Origin: Bacillus swezeyi
GTDB taxonomy: Bacteria; Bacillota; Bacilli; Bacillales; Bacillaceae
Assembly: GCF_001969815.1 (NCBI RefSeq)
Contig: NZ_MRBK01000002.1
Coordinates: forward strand, 1-64,000
Direction: 5' to 3'
Length of the DNA stretch: 64,000 nt
The translations under genes and the position numbers were made by a program. A model generated the notes under the pieces. That model made no database searches. It had not been told where the DNA came from and saw only the letters and a list, made by a program, of their open reading frames with translations. Shown here piece by piece: positions 27,923-36,848 of this stretch (positions are counted from its first letter, which is position 1; every line of letters begins with the position of its first letter).

Positions 27923-28639
27923 TTAAGGATTTGTAGACCACATGCCTGCGGATTTAATGAAAATGCGCGGGTGCAATTTAAGCTGAGCGACCATGTATTC
28001 GGCAAGATCTTCAGGCTGCATAACCCGTTCCGGATTGCCGTCTGTTAATTTGGAATCGATGGCCAAATCTGTCGCGACAGTGCTTGGCGTAAGTGCGCTT
28101 ACACGGATGTTATGCTTTCTGACTTCCTGCATTAACGATTCGGTCAGCCCAAGAACGGCGAATTTAGATGCGCTGTAGGCACTCGTTCCGGCTGCTCCTC
28201 TTTGGCCCGCTGTTGACGAAATATTAATGATATCCCCTGATTGCCGCTCCATCATATCAGGCAGAACGGCACGGGTCACATTGTATACGCCCATCAGGTT
28301 GACTTGGATAATGTTCTCCCACTCTTCAGGGGACTGCTCAAGGAAGCCTGCAAATCCGCCAATACCTGCATTATTAATGAGAATATCAATCTGTCCGAGC
28401 TCCTCTTGAACAAACTGAACTGCGCTTTCTACCGCTTTTAAATCTTTTACATCTGCTGCGGCAACAGACACTTTCACGCCGAAAGCCTTCAATTCTTCAG
28501 CCGCTTTTTCAAGATTGGCTGCTGTACGTCCGATCAGACCGATATGAACGCCTTCTTTTGCAAGGGCAATTGCAGTCGCACGGCCAATTCCCCTGCCCCC
28601 TCCTGTAATAAGAGCTGTTTTGTTTTGTAAAGATTGCAT
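27923..28639 (-). CDS. Short-chain dehydrogenase/reductase (FabG-like)
   Basis: The 238-aa classical SDR has a cofactor motif TGGGRGIG (12-19), NNAG (89-92) and catalytic Ser142, Tyr155 and Lys159 (SAYSASK). The arginine in the glycine motif and GRTAANL near 37 point to NADP(H). It resembles 3-oxoacyl-ACP reductases, but the closing segment ([12 protein letters not shown]) differs from FabG, and no fatty-acid genes adjoin, so a general ketone or aldehyde reductase is as likely. It faces the P450 gene across a shared terminator. Confidence 0.82.
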   Translation of the reverse strand: MQSLQNKTALITGGGRGIGRATAIALAKEGVHIGLIGRTAANLEKAAEELKAFGVKVSVAAADVKDLKAVESAVQFVQEELGQIDILINNAGIGGFAGFLEQSPEEWENIIQVNLMGVYNVTRAVLPDMMERQSGDIINISSTAGQRGAAGTSAYSASKFAVLGLTESLMQEVRKHNIRVSALTPSTVATDLAIDSKLTDGNPERVMQPEDLAEYMVAQLKLHPRIFIKSAGMWSTNP

Positions 28640-28828
28640 CTCAAAAACTTCCTTTCTGTATGTATAGCACCTTTAAATTATAGAGAACTAAAATGCTCGT
28701 TTGCAAATGTAACGACTTGCAGTTAGATCGTCATTGGCTGCGGCTTTCCTCCTTTCCCTTCTAAATCCTCATCTTTCAATATGCGAGAGGAAAAAGGAGC
28801 CGCGGCAGAGAATTTATTTTTTGTTTAA

Positions 28829-29236
28829 AAGATCATCAACGACCGCGCTCATTCTTCAAAAGAGCATGCCTTCCCATCCGGGAACAGAGGCTTCTGGAAT
28901 CTGGTCAAAGCAGCAAATACAAACGGCAAAGACGGTGCTGAATTAATCGTCACAGTCGGATATAAACTTTATATTTTCAGCGACACCTCAAAAGCATTTA
29001 AAAATTTTCCCTGGACCTTTCACGGATGGGAAACCAGGAGCAGAAATCATCTTAAAACGCAGGACTCCGTTTTTGTAGTCAAGGGTGATCACAAAAAAAC
29101 AAAAAATTATCTGATAGGGTCGAACAGTGACATTCAAAAGATTGACGGAGTTTCCGGAAGCGAAATCTTAATTTCTGTACCGCAAAAAGGATTAAAAGTA
29201 ATCACCGACCGAACCGGGAAGATAACGGATCTATAA
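28829..29236 (+). pseudogene. Start-less 135-codon reading frame followed by terminator
   Basis: After an in-frame TAA at 28826 an open frame runs to TAA at 29234 and is closed by a good terminator. The predicted protein looks real (NRGFWNLVKAANTNGKDGAE, then LIVTVGYKLYIFSDTSKAF, PWTFHGWETRS, ending VITDRTGKITDL), but it has no ATG, GTG or TTG at its beginning. Upstream in the same frame, ATG at 28781 begins MREEKGAAAENLFFV and then meets the TAA in GTTTAAAAG. One nonsense mutation could therefore have split a gene of about 150 codons. No family is recognised and there is no ribosome binding site before 28781. I regard it as a decaying gene. Confidence 0.5.
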
Positions 29237-29246
29237 AGATCGATGC

Positions 29247-29280
29247 AAAAAAGCCGGATAACTAAAAATCCGGCCTTTTT
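29247..29280 (+). terminator. Terminator after the decayed ORF
   Basis: GCCGGAT (29253-29259) pairs with ATCCGGC (29268-29274), with an A-run before and CTTTTT after. It begins about ten bases past the stop of the start-less frame, which supports that frame having been a gene. Confidence 0.75.
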
Positions 29281-29473
29281 GTGGTCTATTTTTTGATTTG
29301 AAAGCCGGCGCGGAACCTTTTCAATTCCGATTCGCCGGCTGTTTTATATTCATTGGGCGCCTCGAATGACATTTGTGATCATAACTTCTCGTCTTAAAAA
29401 ATTGCTTATATGACATTTGGCCTTAATACTTCATGCATTCACCAATGTAAAAAAAAGCAAGTTGACAAAATTA

Positions 29474-29502
29474 TTGTAAATATGGGAAAGACCGAGTATA
29501 CT
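29474..29502 (+). promoter_or_regulatory. Candidate promoter of the DHA2 exporter gene
   Basis: TTGTAA (29474-29479), a 17-base spacer and TATACT (29497-29502) would give a leader of about 190 bases before the start codon. Two tiny frames lie in the leader: a 10-codon one at about 29537 behind AAGGAAA, and a 22-codon one at about 29587. A small CAGGATGTCCTG hairpin is also present. Leader-based control is possible but no clear terminator is seen. Confidence 0.4.
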
Positions 29503-29696
29503 CATATAGTTGCCAATCATAAGGAAAAAATATATAAATGGCGGTGGAGACACGTAAACAGATAAGATAGAAACCACAAAAATAAATGAGGAATCTGAAT
29601 TCATCTTTAGCAAACGTTGATTTTCAGGATGTCCTGCATATGATCAATATTTAATTCTTGGTTTTTTGGGTTAATTGTCGTTACAGGAGGTTTGAT

Positions 29697-31127
29697 ATGG
29701 AAAAAAAGTTTAATTCCAAGGCGATACTTATCACCTTTATGATTGGTGCATTTTTTGCAATATTAAACGAAACCTTGCTCAATATCGCTTTAACAGAGTT
29801 AATGACGGTATTTGGCGTTGATGCCCCGACAGTTCAATGGTTAGCTACCGGGTTTATGCTTGTCATGGGTATTTTAATGCCTGTTTCTGCATTATTGATT
29901 CAATGGTTTACGACAAGACAAATGTTTATCGGTGTCATGACGGTGTTTTTATTCGGGACAGTGATTGCTGCTTGTGCGGTGAATTTTCCGATGCTTTTGA
30001 CCGGACGCATGATACAGGCTGTCGGTACGGGGCTGTTAATCCCTATCATTATGAATGCTTTGCTTTTACTTTATCGGCCGGAAGTCCGAGGGAAAATTAT
30101 GGGAACGTTCGGGCTTGTGATCATGTTTGCCCCTGCTATCGGCCCTACTTTATCAGGCGTCATTGTTGATCTTCTCGGCTGGCGCTGGCTATTCATCATC
30201 GTGATCCCTTTTGCGATATTTTCAATCCTCTTTGCGATGAAATATTTGCAAAATGTCGGTGAAGTGACACGCCCGCGTGCGGATCTTTTATCGATCATTC
30301 TCTCAACCATTGGGATCGGGGGTATCGTATACGGATTTAGCAGTGCAGGAGAAGATCCGGACGGATTTGCTTCTGCCAAGATCATTGCTGTGATTGCCAT
30401 CAGCCTGATCAGCTCGGTATTATTCGTGCTTCGTCAGCTAAAGCTGGATGAACCGCTATTGGATGTCCGTGTGTTTGCCTATAAAAATTATACCCGCGGG
30501 GTCGTCATTTTTGTTATTGTCATTATGGCGATGTTCGCTTCTGAAATCGTAATGCCGATGTATTTGCAAGGACCGCTCGGCTTTACTGCGAAAACTGCAG
30601 GTTTATTGCTTTTGCCTGGTGCATTGTTAAACGGCCTTATGTCGCCTGCTATGGGCGCTTTATTCGACAAATTCGGGCCGAGAAAACTGATCATTCCGGG
30701 CACAATCGTATTAATCGGCGTTATGGTATTCTTTAGCAGAATTAATCCATCGGTGCCGATGTGGTCGTTCATCATTGTTTATATCATCTTGATGCTGTCC
30801 ATCTCAGCGATCATGATGCCTGCGCAAACGAATGCATTAAATGAATTGCCGAAGCACTTATATCCTCATGGAACGGCGATTTCCAATACGTTACAGCCTG
30901 TTGCGGGTGCACTGGGTGTTTCGGTTTTTGTGAGCATCATGAACCAAGGCCAGAAAAGTTTTCTGGCTGAACATAAAGGGGCTGCTGCCGGCGAGCAGCT
31001 CATGAATGAAGCGATGACACATGGAGTTCATCATGCCTATTGGTTTGCACTGGCCTTAAGCTGCATTGCTTTCTTGGCCGCGATATTTATTAAAAAGGCG
31101 GTTTCGCCTGATTTTGACAAAGAATAA
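29697..31127 (+). CDS. DHA2-family multidrug efflux transporter (LmrB-like)
   Basis: The 476-aa protein has fourteen predicted membrane helices. It shows DHA2 signatures: LNIALTELM in helix 1, VQWLATGFMLVMGILMPVSA (helix 2) and QAVGTGLLIPIIMN followed by RGKIMGTFGLVIMFAPAIGPTLSG (motif C, helix 5). These proteins use the proton gradient to expel drugs such as lincosamides. The ATG at 29697 follows ACAGGAGG, so the frame upstream of it is not used. It resembles LmrB of B. subtilis; no lmrA-like repressor gene is adjacent. Confidence 0.82.
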   Translation: MEKKFNSKAILITFMIGAFFAILNETLLNIALTELMTVFGVDAPTVQWLATGFMLVMGILMPVSALLIQWFTTRQMFIGVMTVFLFGTVIAACAVNFPMLLTGRMIQAVGTGLLIPIIMNALLLLYRPEVRGKIMGTFGLVIMFAPAIGPTLSGVIVDLLGWRWLFIIVIPFAIFSILFAMKYLQNVGEVTRPRADLLSIILSTIGIGGIVYGFSSAGEDPDGFASAKIIAVIAISLISSVLFVLRQLKLDEPLLDVRVFAYKNYTRGVVIFVIVIMAMFASEIVMPMYLQGPLGFTAKTAGLLLLPGALLNGLMSPAMGALFDKFGPRKLIIPGTIVLIGVMVFFSRINPSVPMWSFIIVYIILMLSISAIMMPAQTNALNELPKHLYPHGTAISNTLQPVAGALGVSVFVSIMNQGQKSFLAEHKGAAAGEQLMNEAMTHGVHHAYWFALALSCIAFLAAIFIKKAVSPDFDKE

Positions 31128-31135
31128 TTTTTTCC

Positions 31136-31179
31136 AGTCCTCGATGTTTCGTTAAAGAAGCTCGAGGGCTTGTTTTTTT
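31136..31179 (+). terminator. Terminator of the DHA2 exporter gene
   Basis: A nine-base stem, AGTCCTCGA / TCGAGGGCT (one G-T pair), has a 17-base loop and is followed by TGTTTTTTT. Confidence 0.85.
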
Positions 31180-31319
31180 CATGACTGGTATATCTTCACT
31201 CCAAACAGCTCTCTCAGTTCATCGCGCCCTTTTTCGCTGAAGGCGCTGTTGACACCCTCCCTTTCAAAGATGCCAAGCCAACTAAGCGAGTTTTTGCAGT
31301 CATCCTTGCTTACGCTTAC
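31179..31319 (-). pseudogene. 3' remnant of an unidentified gene
   Basis: On the minus strand an open frame of 46 codons, bounded by an upstream TAG (31320-31322) and ending in TGA (31179-31181), encodes a protein-like tail: DDCKNSLSWLGIFEREG, then NSAFSEKGRDELRELFGV and KIYQS. No start codon exists in the frame. It looks like the C-terminus of a helical protein whose 5' part has been lost. I do not recognise the family. The rest of the 31128-31479 interval shows no other gene. Confidence 0.35.
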
Positions 31320-31479
31320 CTATCTTTCAAGCGATACTCCCTCCGCTTATCAAATGGTCGAAAAAAACGATATTTTTCATTAAACCTCATGCCGATCATA
31401 TTTTTTCAGAATTGACGAGATTTTGTGACATGATATAATGCTAGAATCATATTCATTTTATCGGAAAGGAACGTTTTCC

Positions 31480-33519
31480 ATGGAGCCTTATGTTGATCAA
31501 AAAGACGGCATTTTCAAATCCGTATGTTCGCTTGACTGCCCTGACCAATGCGGGCTGCTGATTCAAAAAAAAGACGGTAAAATCGTTAAAATTCAAGGTG
31601 ATCCGGAGCATCCTGTCACACAGGGCAACATCTGCAACAAAGTGCGCAATATGACAGAGCGCATTTATGATCCCAAACGGCTAAAGACTCCGCTGAAACG
31701 GACGGGTGCAAAAGGAGAAGAAGCATTCGAACCGATCAGCTGGGATGAAGCGATTGAAACGATTCGCTCCCGCTGGCAGGAGCTCATTGAAAAAGAGGGG
31801 GCTGAAAGTATTCTGCCATACAGCTTCTACGGCAACATGGGAAACTTGACGGCCGAGGGAATGGACAGGCGCTTCTTCCACCGCCTCGGATCCAGCCAGC
31901 TTGACCGGGCGATCTGCACGCCTGCGGGTTCAACAGGCTATAAATACACGATGGGTGGAAGCATCGGCACTGATCCGGAAGATACAACAGAGACAAAACT
32001 GTTCATTTTTTGGGGGATCAATGCGGTCTCAACGAACATGCATCAAATCACCATCGCCCAAAAAGCGCGGAAAAACGGCGCGAAAATTGTTGTGATCGAT
32101 GTACATAAAAATCAAACCGGCAGAATGGCTGACTGGTTCATCCCGATCCGCCCCGGAACGGACAGCGCACTTGCCCTCGGGATCATGCACGTATTATTCA
32201 AGGAGAAAATGGCTGATGAAGCATTTCTCCGCGAATATACAGTCGGACATGAAGAGCTGCGCCGCCATGTTCTGCAATATGATCCGGATACGGCGGCGGA
32301 AGTGACCGGCGTTCCGCGGGAAGATATCGTTGAACTCGCCCGTTTGTATGGTCAAACCTCCCCTTCCTTGATCCGCATCGGCAACGGTCTGCAGCATCAT
32401 GACAATGGCGGTATGATCATCCGAACCATTGCTTGTCTGCCCGCCATTACGGGGCAATGGACGGTAAAAGGCGGGGGCGCGATTAAAGGGAACACCGCTT
32501 TTTTAGCCTACAATACAAAGGCATTGCAGCGCCCAGATTTGTTAAATGGCAGAACGCCCCGGGCGATCAATATGAATCAGCTCGGCAAAGCCCTCTTGGA
32601 ATCCGATCCGCCGATCAGGTCATTGTTTGTGTACGGCAGCAACCCGGCCGTTGTCGCACCTGAAGCGAACAAAGTCAGAAAAGGGCTTGAGCGTGAAGAT
32701 TTGTTTACTGTTGTGCATGATTTATTTCTGACAGAAACCGCGCGGTATGCCGATATCGTTCTGCCGGCCTCTTCAGCTTTTGAAAATACAGATTTCTATA
32801 CATCATATTGGCACCATTATACCCAAATTCAAAAGCCGGTTATTGAGAAGTATGGCGAGAGCAAATCGAATACGGAAGTGTTCCGTCTTCTTGCTGAGGC
32901 GATGGGCTTTGATGATGAACCGCTCAAAGACTCTGATGAAGATATGATCAGACAGGCTCTTGAATATCCAGACAATCCATGGCTTGAAGGAATTGATTAC
33001 GATAACCTGTCTGAAAAGCATTTTGTGAAAGCAAAAAGAGAGACTGTTTTTCCCGACAGGCTGCCGACGCCTAGCGGAAAAATCGAATTGTATTCGAAAA
33101 AGATGGAACAAGACGGCTATCCAGCCCTGCCGACCCATACCCCGCTTGCAGAGAAAAGCGATTATCCGTTTTTATTCGTACCTGGGCCGAATCATAATTT
33201 TTTAAACTCGACGTTTTCAAATAATGATAAACATAAAAAATTAGAAAAGGAGCCTAAGCTTCATTTGAACATAAAAGACGCTGAAGAAAAAGGCATTGAA
33301 AATGGAGATATGGTAAGGGTTTGGAATGACCGCGGCGAATGTGTCCTGCCTGCGGCCATCGGAGAAAACGTCCTCCCTGGCGTAGCCGTAAGCCAAGGAT
33401 TGTGGGCTGATGCGAAAGGCAAACATTATTTGGTGAATGCTTTGACTCCTGATCGTTTAGCCGATATGGGCGGCGGTGCAACCTTCTTTTCAGGAAAAGT
33501 TCAAATCGAAAAAGCTTAG
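31480..33519 (+). CDS. yoaE: Molybdopterin oxidoreductase (formate dehydrogenase-like, YoaE)
   Basis: The 679-aa protein is of the DMSO reductase family. An N-terminal [4Fe-4S] site is formed by Cys16, Cys20, Cys24 and Cys52 (CSLDCPDQC ... GNICNK). Molybdopterin-guanine dinucleotide domains follow, with WDEAIETIRSRW near 74, NGLQHHDNGGM near 300 and a C-terminal dinucleotide-binding domain with FVPGPNHNFLNS near 565 and WNDRGEC near 617. No Tat signal is present, so it should be cytoplasmic. The start is ATG at 31480 behind GGAAAGGAA; an upstream in-frame ATG has no ribosome binding site. It is most like B. subtilis YoaE/YyaE. The substrate is not established, and it stands alone with its own terminator. 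Confidence 0.78.
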   Translation: MEPYVDQKDGIFKSVCSLDCPDQCGLLIQKKDGKIVKIQGDPEHPVTQGNICNKVRNMTERIYDPKRLKTPLKRTGAKGEEAFEPISWDEAIETIRSRWQELIEKEGAESILPYSFYGNMGNLTAEGMDRRFFHRLGSSQLDRAICTPAGSTGYKYTMGGSIGTDPEDTTETKLFIFWGINAVSTNMHQITIAQKARKNGAKIVVIDVHKNQTGRMADWFIPIRPGTDSALALGIMHVLFKEKMADEAFLREYTVGHEELRRHVLQYDPDTAAEVTGVPREDIVELARLYGQTSPSLIRIGNGLQHHDNGGMIIRTIACLPAITGQWTVKGGGAIKGNTAFLAYNTKALQRPDLLNGRTPRAINMNQLGKALLESDPPIRSLFVYGSNPAVVAPEANKVRKGLEREDLFTVVHDLFLTETARYADIVLPASSAFENTDFYTSYWHHYTQIQKPVIEKYGESKSNTEVFRLLAEAMGFDDEPLKDSDEDMIRQALEYPDNPWLEGIDYDNLSEKHFVKAKRETVFPDRLPTPSGKIELYSKKMEQDGYPALPTHTPLAEKSDYPFLFVPGPNHNFLNSTFSNNDKHKKLEKEPKLHLNIKDAEEKGIENGDMVRVWNDRGECVLPAAIGENVLPGVAVSQGLWADAKGKHYLVNALTPDRLADMGGGATFFSGKVQIEKA

Positions 33520-33524
33520 GCGCT

Positions 33525-33555
33525 AAACAGACCGGTCTGCTTCACCGGTCTGTTT
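33525..33555 (+). terminator. Terminator of the molybdoenzyme gene
   Basis: A 12-bp perfect stem, AAACAGACCGGT / ACCGGTCTGTTT, with a 7-base loop is followed by TAA. It lies between convergent genes and could act in both directions. Confidence 0.85.
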
Positions 33556-33575
33556 TAATGGAGAGGACCTCCGCT

Positions 33576-34055
33576 CTATTTTTTTCTTCTCGTTATCGTT
33601 TTGACATAGCCGGAAGTGAAATCTGCACTGTCTTTGATAAATCTTGTGATGATATGAAGCTCCTGATCGGTATATTGACTGAGAAACATGGCGGATTCTT
33701 GAGCCAAATCTTCAAATAATGTATAGATTTCCTCCATGTTTTCCGGAATCAGTTCAATCAAAAGCCGCCTTCTGTCTGCCGAATCTCTGATTCTTCTGAC
33801 GTATCCCGCTTTTTCAAGACGATCGATCACCCCGGTGATGGCGCCTGTTGTCAGGCCGCTCTTTTCCGCCAATTCCCCTGCTGTTATTTTTCCATCTCGC
33901 GAGATGATCTCCAGACACTTATGATCGGTTCCGTTCAATCCGATTTTTTCGCCGATAGCCTGATGCATGAAAACCGTAGCGGTGCTCTGAAATCTCAGCT
34001 GCTGAATCAGCTCCCTGATCAGCTCTTCCCTTTCTTTCTGATTTGTTCTTGACAT
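33576..34055 (-). CDS. MarR-family repressor, divergent from exporter
   Basis: The 159-aa MarR protein carries the recognition helix region KSGLTTGAITGVIDRLEKAG (about 65-85) and wing RRIRDSADRRRLLIELIPE (about 87-105). The start is ATG at 34055, nine bases after AGAAGG; a GTG three codons upstream is less well spaced. It is divergent from a DHA2 drug exporter with a perfect 21-base palindrome between them, so control of both genes by this protein is very likely. It resembles the MdtR/MdtP pair of B. subtilis in content, but there the genes run in one direction. Confidence 0.85.
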   Translation of the reverse strand: MSRTNQKEREELIRELIQQLRFQSTATVFMHQAIGEKIGLNGTDHKCLEIISRDGKITAGELAEKSGLTTGAITGVIDRLEKAGYVRRIRDSADRRRLLIELIPENMEEIYTLFEDLAQESAMFLSQYTDQELHIITRFIKDSADFTSGYVKTITRRKK

Positions 34056-34081
34056 CGGTAACACCCTTCTATAAAATCATT

Positions 34082-34102
34082 ATATCTTAGCAGCTAAGAT
34101 AT
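34082..34102. promoter_or_regulatory. MarR operator palindrome
   Basis: ATATCTTAGC-A-GCTAAGATAT is a perfect inverted repeat with ten-base arms, 27 bases from the marR start and about 90 bases from the exporter start. It is the expected binding site of the divergent MarR protein. Confidence 0.75.
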
Positions 34103-34193
34103 TTATCAACTAATATAAAATCATGATAACAGGATGAAGCTCTCATGCCAAATTTTAGTGAGGCCGAATCTGATAAAAGGAGAATAGATTCAT

Positions 34194-35699
34194 TTGTCAA
34201 ATACTCAAAACAAAAAATTAGGATTCATTGTAGCGGGATTGCTGCTGGCCATTCTCATGGCCTCTATGGACAACACCATTGTCGTCACGGCTATGGGCAC
34301 GATCGTCGGCGATCTTGGCGGTCTTGACAGCTTTGTCTGGGTCGTATCCGCTTTTATGGTTGCAGAAATGGCCGGAATGCCGATTTTCGGCAAACTATCT
34401 GATATGTACGGAAGAAAACGTTTTTTTCTGTTTGGCAGCTTTGTTTTTATGGCCGGCTCTGCATTGTGCGGAACGGCTTCGACCATTGAACAGCTCAGCA
34501 TCTACCGTACTATTCAGGGAATTGGCGGAGGGGCGCTGATTCCAATTGCCTTTACGATTATTTTTGACATCTTTCCGCTTGAAAAACGCGGCAAGATAAC
34601 GGGTCTGTTTGGAGCTGTTTTTGGATTATCCAGTATTTTTGGACCGCTGATCGGTGCATACATTACAGATTACATCAGCTGGCACTGGGTTTTTTACATT
34701 AATCTTCCGCTTGGTCTCATTTCTTTCATATTGATTCTTCTGTTTTATAAAGAAACGAAGCGGCATGAAAAGCATCATATTGATTGGCTGGGCGCCATTA
34801 CGCTTGTAGGCGCTGTCGTATGTCTCATGTTTGCGCTCGAGCTTGGCGGCGAAAAATACGCTTGGGATTCAAGTATGATCCTCCTGCTTTTTGGAAGTGC
34901 AGCAATTTTATTTATATGCTTCTTCATCATTGAACACAGGGTGAGAGAACCGATTGTTTCCCTTGATATGTTTAAAAATCGGCTGTTTGCCGGAAGCACG
35001 CTTGTCGCCCTGTTCTACGGGGGAACTTTTATTTCGGCGACGATCCAGATTCCCATCTTTGTCCAAGGCGTATACGGAGAATCAGCGACAAACTCAGGGC
35101 TTGTTCTTTTGCCGATGATGCTCGGCTCCGTCATCTCGGCCCAGCTCGGCGGTTTCTTAACGACGAAAATGAGCTACCGGAATATTATGCTGATCTCAGG
35201 ATTGATATTGGTCACCGGGTTTTCTTTATTAAGCACGCTGAATATTGACACTCCCCGGATTTTATTAACGGCTTATATGGTCGTCGTCGGCTTGGGGGTA
35301 GGTTTTTCTTTCTCCGTTTTAAGCATGGCGGCCATACATCATTTTGGCCCAGAACAGCGCGGGTCAGCGACTTCGACGAGCAATTTTATGCGTTCGCTCG
35401 GAATGACAGTCGGTGCCAGCATATTTGGCATGATTCAAAAAAACAGCTTTTCTGACCAAATGACAGGTCATTTTCAAGGGGCAGCGACGCCTGGTGTTTC
35501 CTCTCCGCATGATACCGATCAAATACTGTCAAGCGCGAGAGCTGAGATTCCGCCGGAGGTTCTAAATCGCATCACTGAAGCATTGTCAAGCTCGATTGTC
35601 CATACGTTTACATGGGCGATTTTGCCTGCATCGGCTGCTTTTCTATTGGTTTTCTTCATGCCGAAAGACCGTGTTAAAGTGAATGTAAAAAGCAAGTGA
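34194..35699 (+). CDS. DHA2-family multidrug exporter
   Basis: The 501-aa transporter has fourteen predicted helices. Helix 1 carries the D1 motif LDNTIV-type sequence (MASMDNTIVVTAMGTIVGDLG). Motif A is GKLSDMYGRKR near 72 and motif C is LFGAVFGLSSIFGPLIGAYI near 140. The start is TTG at 34194, eleven bases after AAAAGGAG. The export spectrum cannot be read from sequence. It is divergent from its presumed MarR regulator. Confidence 0.85.
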   Translation: MSNTQNKKLGFIVAGLLLAILMASMDNTIVVTAMGTIVGDLGGLDSFVWVVSAFMVAEMAGMPIFGKLSDMYGRKRFFLFGSFVFMAGSALCGTASTIEQLSIYRTIQGIGGGALIPIAFTIIFDIFPLEKRGKITGLFGAVFGLSSIFGPLIGAYITDYISWHWVFYINLPLGLISFILILLFYKETKRHEKHHIDWLGAITLVGAVVCLMFALELGGEKYAWDSSMILLLFGSAAILFICFFIIEHRVREPIVSLDMFKNRLFAGSTLVALFYGGTFISATIQIPIFVQGVYGESATNSGLVLLPMMLGSVISAQLGGFLTTKMSYRNIMLISGLILVTGFSLLSTLNIDTPRILLTAYMVVVGLGVGFSFSVLSMAAIHHFGPEQRGSATSTSNFMRSLGMTVGASIFGMIQKNSFSDQMTGHFQGAATPGVSSPHDTDQILSSARAEIPPEVLNRITEALSSSIVHTFTWAILPASAAFLLVFFMPKDRVKVNVKSK

Positions 35700-35711
35700 A
35701 TGAAGTCGATT

Positions 35712-36809
35712 CTAGCTCCCCAAAGCTTTCTTTTTTCTGATTTTTGAGATCAGTAAGAGCGGAATCGGCACTATGCCGAATAAAACGGCCGCAATATAGC
35801 CGATTATGTCACCTAGAGAAAATACCTCATTGACACTTTTGGGAGTCATTGCAATCAAATATATCACCGGAAGCAGACCGTACATCATCGGTCTGCTCTT
35901 ATTTTTGAAGATCTGTGAAAGCCCCAGTGATGCAGCGTAAAACGAAATGGAAAATGTCGCAAACAGCTGCATAATCCAGATGACCAGCAGCAATGATTCA
36001 AACCGTTCAAATATCAAGCCTGAGACTTCGTAGCTGCGGATCAGGTCAAGCGTCGGCCATGTCATCGCTGTCACTCCGTCAACTGACAGCGCCCCGATCA
36101 CGAATACGATCGTCGTTAAATAAAAGAGCATGGCTATAGTTATCCCCATCACAACAACTTTGACGCCTTTTTCCGGCTTTTTCATAAACGCCAAAAGAAA
36201 GACCATAACTTCGGCGCTGATAAAAGAAAGGGTTGTTGCCTTTGTTCCCTTTAACACCGGCATGACGCCTTTTCCAAGTACAGGACGCAGGTTATCCAGT
36301 TCAAATAGTCCAAAGCTCATCAAAACAACCGTTAAAAAGATTATGATTGTAATCGGAAAGATAATTTCAAATAAACGGGCAAGCGATCCCATCCCATCTT
36401 TTATTGAATAAAATCCGACCCACATCATCGTCATGATGATCGCCCAAAGGGGTGTTTCCTCCAGCAAAAAAAAGTTGATGACCTCAGCCATGATTCGTAC
36501 TTCAAAAGCCGCAATCGTCACAAAATGCTCAATAAAGAACAGACCGATCAAAGCACCAAGCCATTTTCCAACAATGTCTCCGCCGTATTGAAAAAATGTT
36601 TGTCCCGGATAATCCTGACTTAATTTTGTCATGATCACACCGGCGGCTGTTGTGATGAGCCCGCCTAAAAGGACGGATATCCACACATCCGGTGTACCCG
36701 CCTCTTCTACGGCGGTTCTCGGCAAACTGAGAATGCCCGCCGCCATAGTATAACTGACAAAGACAACAATAGCCTGAAAAGTCGTTATTTTATCTTCGGA
36801 ACGGATCAT
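35712..36809 (-). CDS. yndE: Spore germinant receptor B subunit (YndE type), third copy
   Basis: The 365-aa inner spore membrane permease is of the APC superfamily, with about ten helices. Shared landmarks with the two other copies in the operon are TMAAGILSLPRTAVEEA near 20, TPDVWISVLLGG near 40, LFELDNLRPVLGKGV near 165, TWPTLDLIRSYE near 250 and RFESLLLVIWIMQLFATFSIS near 270. B subunits bind or pass the germinant. The ATG follows AAAGGCGGAGA. It is the last gene of the operon, 39 bases behind the C subunit, an uncommon position for a B gene. Confidence 0.85.
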   Translation of the reverse strand: MIRSEDKITTFQAIVVFVSYTMAAGILSLPRTAVEEAGTPDVWISVLLGGLITTAAGVIMTKLSQDYPGQTFFQYGGDIVGKWLGALIGLFFIEHFVTIAAFEVRIMAEVINFFLLEETPLWAIIMTMMWVGFYSIKDGMGSLARLFEIIFPITIIIFLTVVLMSFGLFELDNLRPVLGKGVMPVLKGTKATTLSFISAEVMVFLLAFMKKPEKGVKVVVMGITIAMLFYLTTIVFVIGALSVDGVTAMTWPTLDLIRSYEVSGLIFERFESLLLVIWIMQLFATFSISFYAASLGLSQIFKNKSRPMMYGLLPVIYLIAMTPKSVNEVFSLGDIIGYIAAVLFGIVPIPLLLISKIRKKKALGS

Positions 36810-36848
36810 TGCGTGCTTCTCCGCCTTTCGTGATTAGACATTCTGCTG

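Noticed and set aside
34145..34327. 60-codon plus-strand frame overlapping the exporter start
   Set aside because: Its second half is the exporter gene read in another frame (His/Arg/Gly-rich), and it has no ribosome binding site.
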